Both the position numbers and the translations under genes were made by a program. A stretch of 7,659 nt of DNA from Candidatus Omnitrophota bacterium (GTDB lineage Bacteria; Omnitrophota; Gorgyraeia; 1-14-0-20-64-10; JACQQZ01): positions 1 to 7,659 of the forward strand of contig JACQQZ010000109.1 in NCBI GenBank assembly GCA_016206755.1. The letters run 5' to 3'. Below are positions 1-5,734 of this stretch, in pieces (the first letter of the stretch is position 1; the number at the start of each line of letters is the position of its first letter). The notes beneath the pieces are model-generated. The model saw only the letters and a program-made list of their open reading frames with translations, was not told where the DNA came from and searched no databases.

Positions 1-1485
1 GCCGTGGGCTTCGACGATCCTTTTGACCAAGGACAAACCGAGGCCCGTTCCTTTGCGCTCCCGGTTGACGGGGTTGTCCGCACGGTAAAACTGATCGAAA
101 ATCTTAGGGAGATCTTCCGGGGCAATACCCAACCCCGTGTCTGAAACTTTGACCGACAATGTTTCCGGTTGGGCGTGGACTTCGATGCGAATGGTTCCGT
201 TGGGCTGAGTAAACTTCAATGCATTGGACATCAGGTTGATGAAGACCCGCTCCAGATACCGGCTGTCGGCTTGAACTTTTGGCATGGCCGCGGGCAGCTT
301 CAGCTCCAGCGCGATTGCCTTTTCTTTGATTTGAGGCGAGATCAGCTCGCTGACGCCTTCGATGACGTTCGACAAGTCCACTTCTTTAAAGTCCATCCCC
401 ACGCGACCCGATTCAATCCGGGCAATGTCCAAGAGGTCGGTGATCAGCGACGTCAGATAGTTGGTGTGGCGGTCGATTTTTTCCAAACGCTCCTGTTGAT
501 CGCGACTGACCGCTCCCAATTTTCCCGTCAACAGAATGGAGGCATACCCTTTGATGGAAGTCAGCGGCGTGCGCAGCTCGTGCGACACCGCCGAGACGAA
601 GTCCGATTTCATTTTATTGAGCCGCCGCAATTCGTCGTTGGCTTTGGCCAGCTCCTGGGTGCGTTCTTTGACGCGCTCTTCCAATTCTTGATGAGAACGC
701 CGGATCTCGTCGTAAAGCCGGATGTTTTCGATGGCGACTGCGGCCTCCGAGGCCAGAATGGAGAGCAAGACCAAATCGCCCTGGCTGACCCGCTCGTATG
801 GGGGATTGCTGCCGACAAAGATAAACCCTGCCGGATGTTCTTTGAGAATAATCGGCGTCACTGCAAAAGAAGCTGCCCCGCACACGCTGCCCAAGCGCTG
901 GGGCGGCTTGTCGGCCGTGTCTTTCGTGGAAGAAATGAGCAGCGGCTGCCCTTTTTGGTGCGGGGTTTGTTCGAGCGCTTCGAGCATGGAGGACCACTCC
1001 AGCTTCGCCGCTTCTTCCTGGCTGTACCCCATGTGGGCGCGCGCCTCGACGGAATCGTTTTCCGGATTGACCAAGACGGCCAGCGATTTCTCGAATCCCA
1101 ATTTGTTGACCAATGCTTCGGTGATGAGCGTCAGAAGACTGGGGATGGACTGGATGACGATGAGCTTTTGCGAAAGCTCGTGCAGCGTGTAGAGGCCGCC
1201 GATTTTTTTGTCCAGCTCTTCCTGGGTGCGGGTGAGTTCCAAGTCGGTTTGGACGATCAGCTTGGTGTTCTGGTCCAATTCTTCGCACACCTGGGACAGG
1301 CGTTCGATTTCTCCTTGCTGCTCGAGGATGCGGTCGCGGGGCTCGGTGGCCATCTGCGCAAAGTAGGCGATGATGAGGACGAAAATGACGCCGTAAATTA
1401 CGCGCAGGTAGAGGGCGTCCGCGACGGCATAGAGGATCAGCAAAAGAACGCTGGTCACCAAGATGAACCACGCTGTCCATCTCAT
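1..1485 (-). CDS. Membrane-anchored GAF-domain sensor histidine kinase (C-terminus cut by window edge)
   Basis: My reverse-strand reading gives 495 codons from the ATG at 1485 to the window edge without a stop, so the gene is partial at its 3' end. The N-terminus has two hydrophobic segments (about residues 5-22 and 28-44) joined by a very short loop, so there is almost no external sensor. A coiled-coil-like stretch (about 50-100), a GAF-like region (about 105-258) and a second Glu/Arg-rich linker (258-292) follow. The HisKA H-box is SHELRTPLTS with His302 as the expected autophosphorylation site. HATPase boxes are all present: N-box NLMSNALKFT (417-426), G1 DTGLGI (449-454), an F-box IFDQFYR, and G2 GTGLGLSLVK (479-488). 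The kinase should be active, passing phosphate to a response regulator not visible here. The start lies 30 bp after the FIST gene stop, with a weak AAGG about 12 nt upstream, so the two are probably cotranscribed. Domains are seen; the ligand is unknown. Confidence 0.95.
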   Translation of the reverse strand, partial: MRWTAWFILVTSVLLLILYAVADALYLRVIYGVIFVLIIAYFAQMATEPRDRILEQQGEIERLSQVCEELDQNTKLIVQTDLELTRTQEELDKKIGGLYTLHELSQKLIVIQSIPSLLTLITEALVNKLGFEKSLAVLVNPENDSVEARAHMGYSQEEAAKLEWSSMLEALEQTPHQKGQPLLISSTKDTADKPPQRLGSVCGAASFAVTPIILKEHPAGFIFVGSNPPYERVSQGDLVLLSILASEAAVAIENIRLYDEIRRSHQELEERVKERTQELAKANDELRRLNKMKSDFVSAVSHELRTPLTSIKGYASILLTGKLGAVSRDQQERLEKIDRHTNYLTSLITDLLDIARIESGRVGMDFKEVDLSNVIEGVSELISPQIKEKAIALELKLPAAMPKVQADSRYLERVFINLMSNALKFTQPNGTIRIEVHAQPETLSVKVSDTGLGIAPEDLPKIFDQFYRADNPVNRERKGTGLGLSLVKRIVEAHG

Positions 1486-1515
1486 GGAGTCATTCTACCT
1501 TGTCGTTCCGCCTTA

Positions 1516-2700
1516 TCATTCCGCGATGACGAGAACCACCAGCGTTTCATTGTGGTAATGCGCTTGCCCGAGATAGCGCTCGGAAGACAACGGCGCAATT
1601 TCTCCGTAACCGTAAAATCCGGCCAACGGCACTTTGCGGCCCACCACGGCTTGAATGCACTTGATTTCCGCCTCAGCGCCCCGGCCGAACAACCGGGCCC
1701 GGGAAGCGGAACTAAAGACCAGCGCCAGCCGCGGCGCTTTGTTTCTGAGACTGATCATCGCGCGTTCGGCCGCCACTCTTGCGGCGGTGAGCGCATGTTT
1801 TTTCGAGCCCATCATCAGGCGCACCGAGCTGCCTTCCGGAACCTCTCCCGTATAAACCAGATCTCCCTGCGGGGTCATCTTCAACACGTTGCGCAAAAGG
1901 TATTCTTCCTCCCCCTCGATCGGCATCCCCAGAGGGTAGATGATCGACATTCGGGCCAGCGACTCGCGCGTGAGCTCCTGCGCCCCTTTTCCGAAGTACT
2001 CCTGGTAAATGTTCACGGCCGATTTGCCGTCGAGCTCGCGGACGACATTGGCCATGGCGCGCGTGACCAAACGCGGTTTTCCCAGGGGGCGCCAGCCATG
2101 GCGCGCGCCGATGCCGATCGAAATAGGACCCGCCAGCAGAGATCCCGCAACGGCGTTGGAATAGACTTTATCGTTGTGGTATTGGTACGTTTTTTTGAAA
2201 AGAAAATCATCTCCGGACGCCCCGCCGGCGATCGGGAAACTTCTTCCCAGAGTGGTTTGAACGCCGCGCAGCGCTTCTGCCACATTGCCGGAGACGCCGT
2301 CGGGAAACATGAGAAACAGATGGGGGCTGGGGACTTTGGCGCGGGAAGGACCCCAGGCGGCTTCTTCGCCTGTTTCGCGGGGGGTGGCATCCAGCCGCAG
2401 GCCGATGCCGGGAGTCGCCGTGAGCTTATCGGATTGAACAGCCATGATCACGACCGATCGCTTGGCGGGGCCCTCAGAGGTAATTTCACCGGCTGTGCTG
2501 CAGCCGACCAAGGCCGCTTCTTTGGTGACCGACCGGATTCCTTTCAGAAGCGCTTCCGGGTCAAATCGAGCAGAGGCAAAAACGAAGGCAAAATCAGCGC
2601 TGGAGAGTCCCATGTGGCTGATCGCCTGGGCGGCTGCTTCGCGGCCGGCCTGATAAGAATCTGCTTTCTTGCTGCTTCCTACACCCACCCAAGTGCTCAT
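1516..2700 (-). CDS. FIST N- and C-domain signal transduction protein
   Basis: This 394-residue protein has the two-part architecture of FIST proteins. The N-terminal domain (about 30-220) contains GCSTAGE (66-72), the glycine-rich GGASGDD (159-165) and a G-x-RHGW segment (198-203). The C-terminal domain (about 225-390) has LDGKSA (223-228), YPLGMP (255-260), YGYGEIAP (363-370) and HNET (383-386). There is no signal peptide or membrane segment, so it should be cytoplasmic. FIST domains are known as predicted small-ligand sensors, found alone or fused to kinases, chemoreceptors and cyclases; the ligands are mostly unproven. The gene is the first of an operon with the GAF histidine kinase that starts 30 bp after its TGA stop. 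I infer that it modulates that kinase as a separate sensory subunit. The ATG at 2700 is chosen because the preceding leader is short and AT-rich; the only SD-like sequence is a weak GAGA. Family assignment is firm; the partner role is inferred. Confidence 0.93.
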   Translation of the reverse strand: MSTWVGVGSSKKADSYQAGREAAAQAISHMGLSSADFAFVFASARFDPEALLKGIRSVTKEAALVGCSTAGEITSEGPAKRSVVIMAVQSDKLTATPGIGLRLDATPRETGEEAAWGPSRAKVPSPHLFLMFPDGVSGNVAEALRGVQTTLGRSFPIAGGASGDDFLFKKTYQYHNDKVYSNAVAGSLLAGPISIGIGARHGWRPLGKPRLVTRAMANVVRELDGKSAVNIYQEYFGKGAQELTRESLARMSIIYPLGMPIEGEEEYLLRNVLKMTPQGDLVYTGEVPEGSSVRLMMGSKKHALTAARVAAERAMISLRNKAPRLALVFSSASRARLFGRGAEAEIKCIQAVVGRKVPLAGFYGYGEIAPLSSERYLGQAHYHNETLVVLVIAE

Positions 2701-2727
2701 TGATAGGGTCTCATGCGGTCAAAACCA

Positions 2728-2756
2728 AGTATACGCGACCTGGGGAGAAGAATAAA
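2728..2756 (-). promoter_or_regulatory. Candidate promoter of the FIST-kinase operon
   Basis: Read on the minus strand, a good -10 hexamer TATACT (2733-2728) is preceded by exactly 17 bp and a poor -35, TTTATT (2756-2751). The expected start of transcription is near 2721, giving a leader of about 20 nt before the ATG at 2700. The weak -35 suggests either low basal activity or dependence on an activator. This rests on sequence matching only. Confidence 0.45.
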
Positions 2757-2776
2757 GGCATCCATCGTATATGTTA

Positions 2777-2799
2777 ATGAAAATCAAATTTTAATTCAT
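2777..2799. repeat. Imperfect AT-rich inverted repeat in the divergent promoter region
   Basis: ATGAAAAT (2777-2784) is mirrored by ATTTT-aa-TTCAT (2788-2799), an inverted repeat with a two-base bulge and a three-base centre. It lies 5 bp upstream of the rightward -35 box and about 20 bp from the leftward one. It could be an operator shared by the two divergent units, or simply an AT-rich UP-like element that stimulates the rightward promoter. I cannot tell which. Confidence 0.4.
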
Positions 2800-2803
2800 C
2801 GCA

Positions 2804-2832
2804 TTGAATCTCTCTCTTTTATCGAGTATAAT
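2804..2832 (+). promoter_or_regulatory. Strong sigma-70-type promoter of the orphan exported-protein gene
   Basis: TTGAAT (2804-2809), a spacer of exactly 17 bp, and a consensus TATAAT (2827-2832). An AT-rich stretch directly upstream could act as an UP element. Normal spacing from the -10 box puts the transcription start at about 2839-2840, which is the A or T of the ATG start codon itself. No Shine-Dalgarno sequence precedes that ATG. The arrangement predicts a leaderless mRNA. Confidence 0.75.
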
Positions 2833-2838
2833 TAACGC

Positions 2839-4686
2839 ATGAACCCCAAAATTGTTCTCGGCCCATTCTCCGCCCGCTTGTTAAGCGCTTTGTTGATCTT
2901 TATCGCAGGAGTTTCTCCCGGTTACGCCCCGCGGCCGTGGCAACCGGATGCCGCACCATGGACTTCTGTCCTTCGCGCCGGGCTGGAAGGAAGCACGGAA
3001 TTGGAAGTCAAGAGTCAATTGTCGGCGGGCTTGGAAGAATCTCCAGGGGAAGCTGCTGCTCAGGCATTGGCCAGTGCAATTGGAATGTCGCTGGAAACAG
3101 CGCGTGCTTTTGTACAGAATTTGACCGCTCATATCCTTGTTGATGCAAATCCCCGTCTTTTACCACTTTCAGGGTTTCCAGGGACCGACCTTGATTCTAA
3201 CCATCAAATTGTTTTAACCAGCATTGATTGGGCCAATGCTTTGGTATTTCCTCCCGATTTGCGCGACAAGATCCGTCCGAGTGTTGAGCGGATTCATCAA
3301 CTCCGACTTCCCGCTTGGACGATTCGCGCTTGTCTGGGAATCATGAGCTTTCTGAATGGCGCTGCGTCGGATTTCGAATATCCCCTGGCTCATGAGCTTC
3401 AAGGAACCTCCATCTTGCTTCTTCCAATCGCTTCAGACCCAGTCACGCGCCATCGTCCCGGGGAGGACCGTGTCATTTCCGGGGCGGGACGCATCCTTGA
3501 AGCCCGTAAAATTCCGTACGGTCTTTTCATGGGATTTACTGGGACACTGGAAGGATACGTTGAGGGAGAAATTTATGATCCCACGCCGATTCCCGATGAA
3601 GATACTTACGATCATTATTTTGCGGCAGCGGAAGAAGCAAGCAATCGGGCTTTGACGCAGCGGTTGGTTTTGCAAGAGAATGAAGCGGCCGTTTCCCTAC
3701 CCATTGTGGCTGCTTTTTTGGATCGCGCCAGATTAAACTTGGCCGCGCAATCTCGACCTACCAACATGGTCAAAACCATTGGCGGCATTTACGCTGCCTG
3801 CATAAAGGCTGAGCAAGAAGAAGGAATAGCAGATGTGGTAATTGGTTTATTGGATCGGGCCGATCGGCTTGATAATTTGGAGGGAGCTAAAGGACAATTC
3901 ACTATTTTCTTGCGCACCGCCTTTGACGAGGACCCTCTCCTATTTTCTACAACCATTGAGACCCTTGTCCGCAGCTTGTGGGACGCGTCGCTGACCTTCG
4001 AAAATATCTTAGGCGAGCTTGACAGACAAATTGATGCCCGATTCAGCGGGTGGGATTCGGATCGGTCTACCGCGAGCAATCTGCGTCGACCTCTTGCTGA
4101 CCTTTTCGATGCAATCCGTAGTTTACCCACGACCGCGGAACAACGCACCGCCGGATTGGAAGAAGGTCAGGTTGAGACATTTGAAGCCGATCAATTTGGC
4201 GAACAATATCCGGATCTGATTGGGCGATGGCCTTATCTTTTTCCTGATGTTCCTTTGGATGAGGTTTCAACTGTTGTGATGGCACAGATCCCGAAGAAAT
4301 CCATTCTTTCAGGGCAAGTCATTCATCTTTATTACCGTCCCGGGCGAACCATTGACGAAGCGTTGCGCGCAGAATTTGCCCGTGAAAACCGCAATTTTGA
4401 ACGACTGGGCCTTCAATTTGAAATAACGGAACTGCCTTTAGATGCTGAACCGCAGAGAGGCGTCTTTATGGTGCTCGACGAGGAAGATCGGCAAGGCGCT
4501 CCGGAAACGATTGTTGCCCTGTCTGTGGAACAGGTCAGGACATTGCCTTTCGAGGCCATTGCTGCAGCAGGCCTTTTGTCCCGTCCTCAAGCGGGGCGAT
4601 TGCTGCAGTTGCTTGAAAATCGATTGGACAATGTGAAGCCGCAAGCCGTAGTTACTGGCGATCAAATCCTCTTTTTGTTTGTGTAA
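2839..4686 (+). CDS. Orphan exported protein with repeated AGLE(E) motifs
   Basis: I do not recognise this 615-residue protein. The N-terminus looks like a signal peptide: basic residues K4 and R13, a hydrophobic core at about 14-24, then SPGYA. Proline at the position after A30 would hinder ordinary signal-peptidase cleavage there, so the cut site is unclear. A short motif occurs three times: RAGLEG (46-51), SAGLEE (62-67) and TAGLEE (437-442). The first two are 16 residues apart; the third is in a charged linker between a helical middle region (about 260-430) and a C-terminal region (about 450-615). The rest appears soluble and acidic, with only two cysteines (165, 321) and no catalytic signature I can name. 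There is no SD; the promoter sits directly against the ATG, and the signal peptide supports this start. Unlike the neighbouring signalling genes it uses TTA and TCA codons and looks less GC-rich, which may reflect a different history. Coding status is well supported by length; function is unknown. Confidence 0.85.
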   Translation: MNPKIVLGPFSARLLSALLIFIAGVSPGYAPRPWQPDAAPWTSVLRAGLEGSTELEVKSQLSAGLEESPGEAAAQALASAIGMSLETARAFVQNLTAHILVDANPRLLPLSGFPGTDLDSNHQIVLTSIDWANALVFPPDLRDKIRPSVERIHQLRLPAWTIRACLGIMSFLNGAASDFEYPLAHELQGTSILLLPIASDPVTRHRPGEDRVISGAGRILEARKIPYGLFMGFTGTLEGYVEGEIYDPTPIPDEDTYDHYFAAAEEASNRALTQRLVLQENEAAVSLPIVAAFLDRARLNLAAQSRPTNMVKTIGGIYAACIKAEQEEGIADVVIGLLDRADRLDNLEGAKGQFTIFLRTAFDEDPLLFSTTIETLVRSLWDASLTFENILGELDRQIDARFSGWDSDRSTASNLRRPLADLFDAIRSLPTTAEQRTAGLEEGQVETFEADQFGEQYPDLIGRWPYLFPDVPLDEVSTVVMAQIPKKSILSGQVIHLYYRPGRTIDEALRAEFARENRNFERLGLQFEITELPLDAEPQRGVFMVLDEEDRQGAPETIVALSVEQVRTLPFEAIAAAGLLSRPQAGRLLQLLENRLDNVKPQAVVTGDQILFLFV

Positions 4687-4711
4687 AGATATCACCGCGC
4701 TCAGCCGCCGT

Positions 4712-4740
4712 TTGCCTAAAATTCCCGCCAATGCTATACT
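4712..4740 (+). promoter_or_regulatory. Candidate promoter upstream of tRNA-Leu
   Basis: TTGCCT (4712-4717), 17 bp, then TATACT (4735-4740). The predicted start is near 4747, about 115 nt upstream of the tRNA 5' end. The simplest reading is that it drives a tRNA precursor with a long 5' leader to be removed by RNase P. The interval 4687-4861 otherwise holds only tiny reading frames (4755-4775 and 4822-4854) that I do not call as genes. Confidence 0.55.
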
Positions 4741-4861
4741 GCTTCTCCCTGCTCATGAATCCCGCTTTAACATAGTGGAGCAGCAGTTTTGACTGGAGGT
4801 ATTCAGCATCTGGATCAACGCATGGAACTGCACGAGCGCGCTCATTTAAATTAGACACTTT

Positions 4862-4946
4862 GCCGGGATGGTGGAATTGGCAGACACGTACGTTTGAGGG
4901 GCGTATGGCGCAAGCCTTGTGGGTTCAACTCCCACTCCCGGCACCA
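4862..4946 (+). tRNA. tRNA-Leu (anticodon GAG), CCA encoded
   Basis: A complete class II tRNA of 85 nt. The acceptor stem pairs GCCGGGA (4862-4868) with TCCCGGC (4936-4942), followed by discriminator A and a genome-encoded CCA (4944-4946). The anticodon stem TACGT/GCGTA encloses the loop TTGAGGG with anticodon GAG at 4896-4898, reading the leucine codons CUC and CUU. The long variable arm GGC-GCAA-GCC closes on a GNRA-type tetraloop, as expected for leucine tRNAs. The T arm is GTGGG-TTCAACT-CCCAC. The D arm contains the GTGG and TTGG elements usual for this isoacceptor. All stems pair, with one T-G wobble in the anticodon stem, so the gene looks functional. Confidence 0.98.
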
Positions 4947-4981
4947 AATCGTATTTTTATCAAATCCGTCGGAGTGGGAGT
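4928..4981 (+). repeat. Perfect 11-bp inverted repeat pairing the tRNA 3' end with downstream DNA
   Basis: ACTCCCACTCC (4928-4938), which lies in the T arm and acceptor strand of the tRNA, is the exact reverse complement of GGAGTGGGAGT (4971-4981), 32 nt downstream. The loop contains the CCA end and an AT-rich stretch with five consecutive T residues. In the primary transcript the downstream arm could compete with tRNA folding. No T-run follows the second arm, so it is not a standard terminator. Confidence 0.6.
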
Positions 4982-5023
4982 CGAGGGGAGCCGCGACTTC
5001 ATAGAACAAGGCTGTTGGGGGGC

Positions 5024-5052
5024 TTGACGAAGGCCCCATCGTGTGCGATACT
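5024..5052 (+). promoter_or_regulatory. Promoter of the toxin-antitoxin operon
   Basis: TTGACG (5024-5029), exactly 17 bp, and GATACT (5047-5052). The expected transcription start is near 5059, giving a leader of about 38 nt before the antitoxin ATG. The -10 box lies inside a 7-bp inverted repeat, which suggests control by a bound repressor. Confidence 0.7.
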
Positions 5053-5073
5053 TGATGGGGTCATAATAATGAC
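5034..5073. promoter_or_regulatory. Candidate antitoxin operator: two adjacent inverted repeats
   Basis: The first repeat is CCCCATC (5034-5040) against GATGGGG (5054-5060); its arms flank the -10 box. The second is GTCAT-AATA-ATGAC (5060-5073), centred just after the predicted transcription start, and the two share base 5060. Phd/YefM antitoxins are known to repress their own operons by binding palindromes over the promoter, so these are the natural candidate sites. The role is inferred from position and symmetry. Confidence 0.55.
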
Positions 5074-5096
5074 CACAAGGGAGGTTCAATAAACCG

Positions 5097-5372
5097 ATGA
5101 CCACCAGAACCGTCACGGAAGCCAAAGCCCACTTTCTGGAATTGATCCGGGCCGCAGAGGAACGCTCGGGCCGTTTTGTGATCACCCGGGCTGGCCGGCC
5201 TGCCGCCGTGTTGATGAACGCCGACGAATTCGAGGGCTGGTTGGAAACACTAGCGCTGGTTTCTGATCCGAAGGTACGGACAGAACTCCACGAGGCGATG
5301 CAAGAACTGAAAGCGGGTCGCAGCCACTCGTTTGAAGAAGTGGTCGGGCGTCCCCAGCGTAAGCCCTCCTAG
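5097..5372 (+). CDS. Phd/YefM-family antitoxin
   Basis: This 91-residue protein matches the Phd/YefM antitoxin pattern. Residues 5-50 carry the DNA-binding fold, with TVTEAKAHF at the start, the turn SGRFVITRAGRP (24-35) and the hallmark AAVLMNADEFE (36-46). The C-terminal part (about 52-91) is charged and probably disordered until bound to the toxin. In this family the antitoxin dimer binds operator DNA and neutralises its toxin; with the toxin it usually binds more tightly, giving conditional cooperativity. A strong SD, AGGGAGG (5078-5084), lies 12 nt before the ATG, rather long spacing. The toxin starts 12 nt after the stop, as is usual in such operons. A duplicated ATGACCAC upstream at 5069 opens only a seven-codon frame, so the start at 5097 is preferred because it retains the complete domain. 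Confidence 0.94.
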   Translation: MTTRTVTEAKAHFLELIRAAEERSGRFVITRAGRPAAVLMNADEFEGWLETLALVSDPKVRTELHEAMQELKAGRSHSFEEVVGRPQRKPS

Positions 5373-5384
5373 CGGCGACCCTTC

Positions 5385-5639
5385 ATGCTGAAGGTTGTCT
5401 TCTCCAATCACGCCCAACGGCAGTTCGAGAAAATCCGTGAACACCCAGTTCGGGACCGTATCGCCAGGGCTCTCGAAACATTGGCGGTGGCTCCGCTAGA
5501 AGGCAAACCCCTCCAAGGCGATATGGCGGGTAGCCGCTCCTATCGAGTCGGGGACTACCGGATCGTTTACCACGTCTTGGCCAAGCCGCAGATTTTAGGC
5601 GTCCTTCGGATCGACCACCGCCGGGAAGTCTACCGCTAA
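5385..5639 (+). CDS. RelE/ParE-superfamily toxin
   Basis: An 84-residue protein of typical length for this toxin superfamily. It begins with a beta strand (KVVFSNHA, 3-10) followed by two helices (QRQFEKIREHP, then RDRIARALETL). The conserved core RSYRVGDYRIVY is at 51-62 and the C-terminal strand LRIDHRREVYR at 74-84. R51, R54, R59, H78, R79 and Y83 are plausible active-site residues for ribosome-dependent mRNA cleavage, because RelE/YoeB-type enzymes use basic residues and a late Tyr or His. ParE toxins share the fold but act on DNA gyrase; the DHRREVYR ending, with the Phd/YefM partner, favours the RNase branch. There is no strong SD, so translation is probably coupled to the antitoxin 12 nt upstream. 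The pair looks intact. Family is firm; target is inferred. Confidence 0.93.
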   Translation: MLKVVFSNHAQRQFEKIREHPVRDRIARALETLAVAPLEGKPLQGDMAGSRSYRVGDYRIVYHVLAKPQILGVLRIDHRREVYR

Positions 5640-5646
5640 CTCTCCC

Positions 5647-5664
5647 GGAAAGCGGTTTCCGCTT
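5647..5664 (+). other. Short hairpin after the toxin gene
   Basis: AAGCGG-TTT-CCGCTT (5650-5664) forms a 6-bp stem with a 3-nt loop. An alternative, GGAAA-GCGG-TTTCC (5647-5660), uses a shifted register. It lies 8-10 bp after the toxin stop. No T-run follows, so it is at best a weak or factor-assisted terminator or an mRNA-end stabiliser. Its last two bases overlap the -35 box of the next promoter. Confidence 0.45.
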
Positions 5665-5691
5665 GACCCTCCGTCGGCCCAGTAGGATAAT
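5663..5691 (+). promoter_or_regulatory. Promoter of the pepA-folE operon
   Basis: TTGACC (5663-5668), 17 bp, then GATAAT (5686-5691). The expected start is near 5698, giving a leader of about 37 nt to the preferred pepA ATG at 5735. This indicates that pepA is transcribed independently of the toxin-antitoxin pair upstream. Confidence 0.65.
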
Positions 5692-5734
5692 GGATACCTG
5701 ACAAAGAAGTATTCATTTGAGATTTCCTGCCTTT

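Noticed and set aside
614..1480. A 288-codon minus-strand frame starting at 1480
   Set aside because: It overlaps the kinase in another frame; the frame from 1485 has the transmembrane, GAF and H-box sequence, this one gives arginine/proline-rich noise.
169..2703. An 844-codon open frame on the plus strand
   Set aside because: It is the codon-aligned antisense of the kinase and FIST genes and stays open only because those genes lack TTA, CTA and TCA. Its translation has no domain logic, while the minus-strand frames carry complete family motifs.
4822..4854. Ten-residue reading frame before tRNA-Leu with GGAGG upstream
   Set aside because: The GGAGG is about 20 nt from the ATG, far too distant, and the peptide is too short to support without conservation data.
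4935..5648. CTCCCGG direct repeat at the tRNA end (4935-4941) and after the toxin (5642-5648) as attachment sites
   Set aside because: Seven bases are too short and GC-rich to distinguish from chance, and there is no integrase in the interval.
5647..5664. Hairpin after the toxin as an intrinsic terminator
   Set aside because: The stem is short and no T-run follows, so I list it only as a hairpin.
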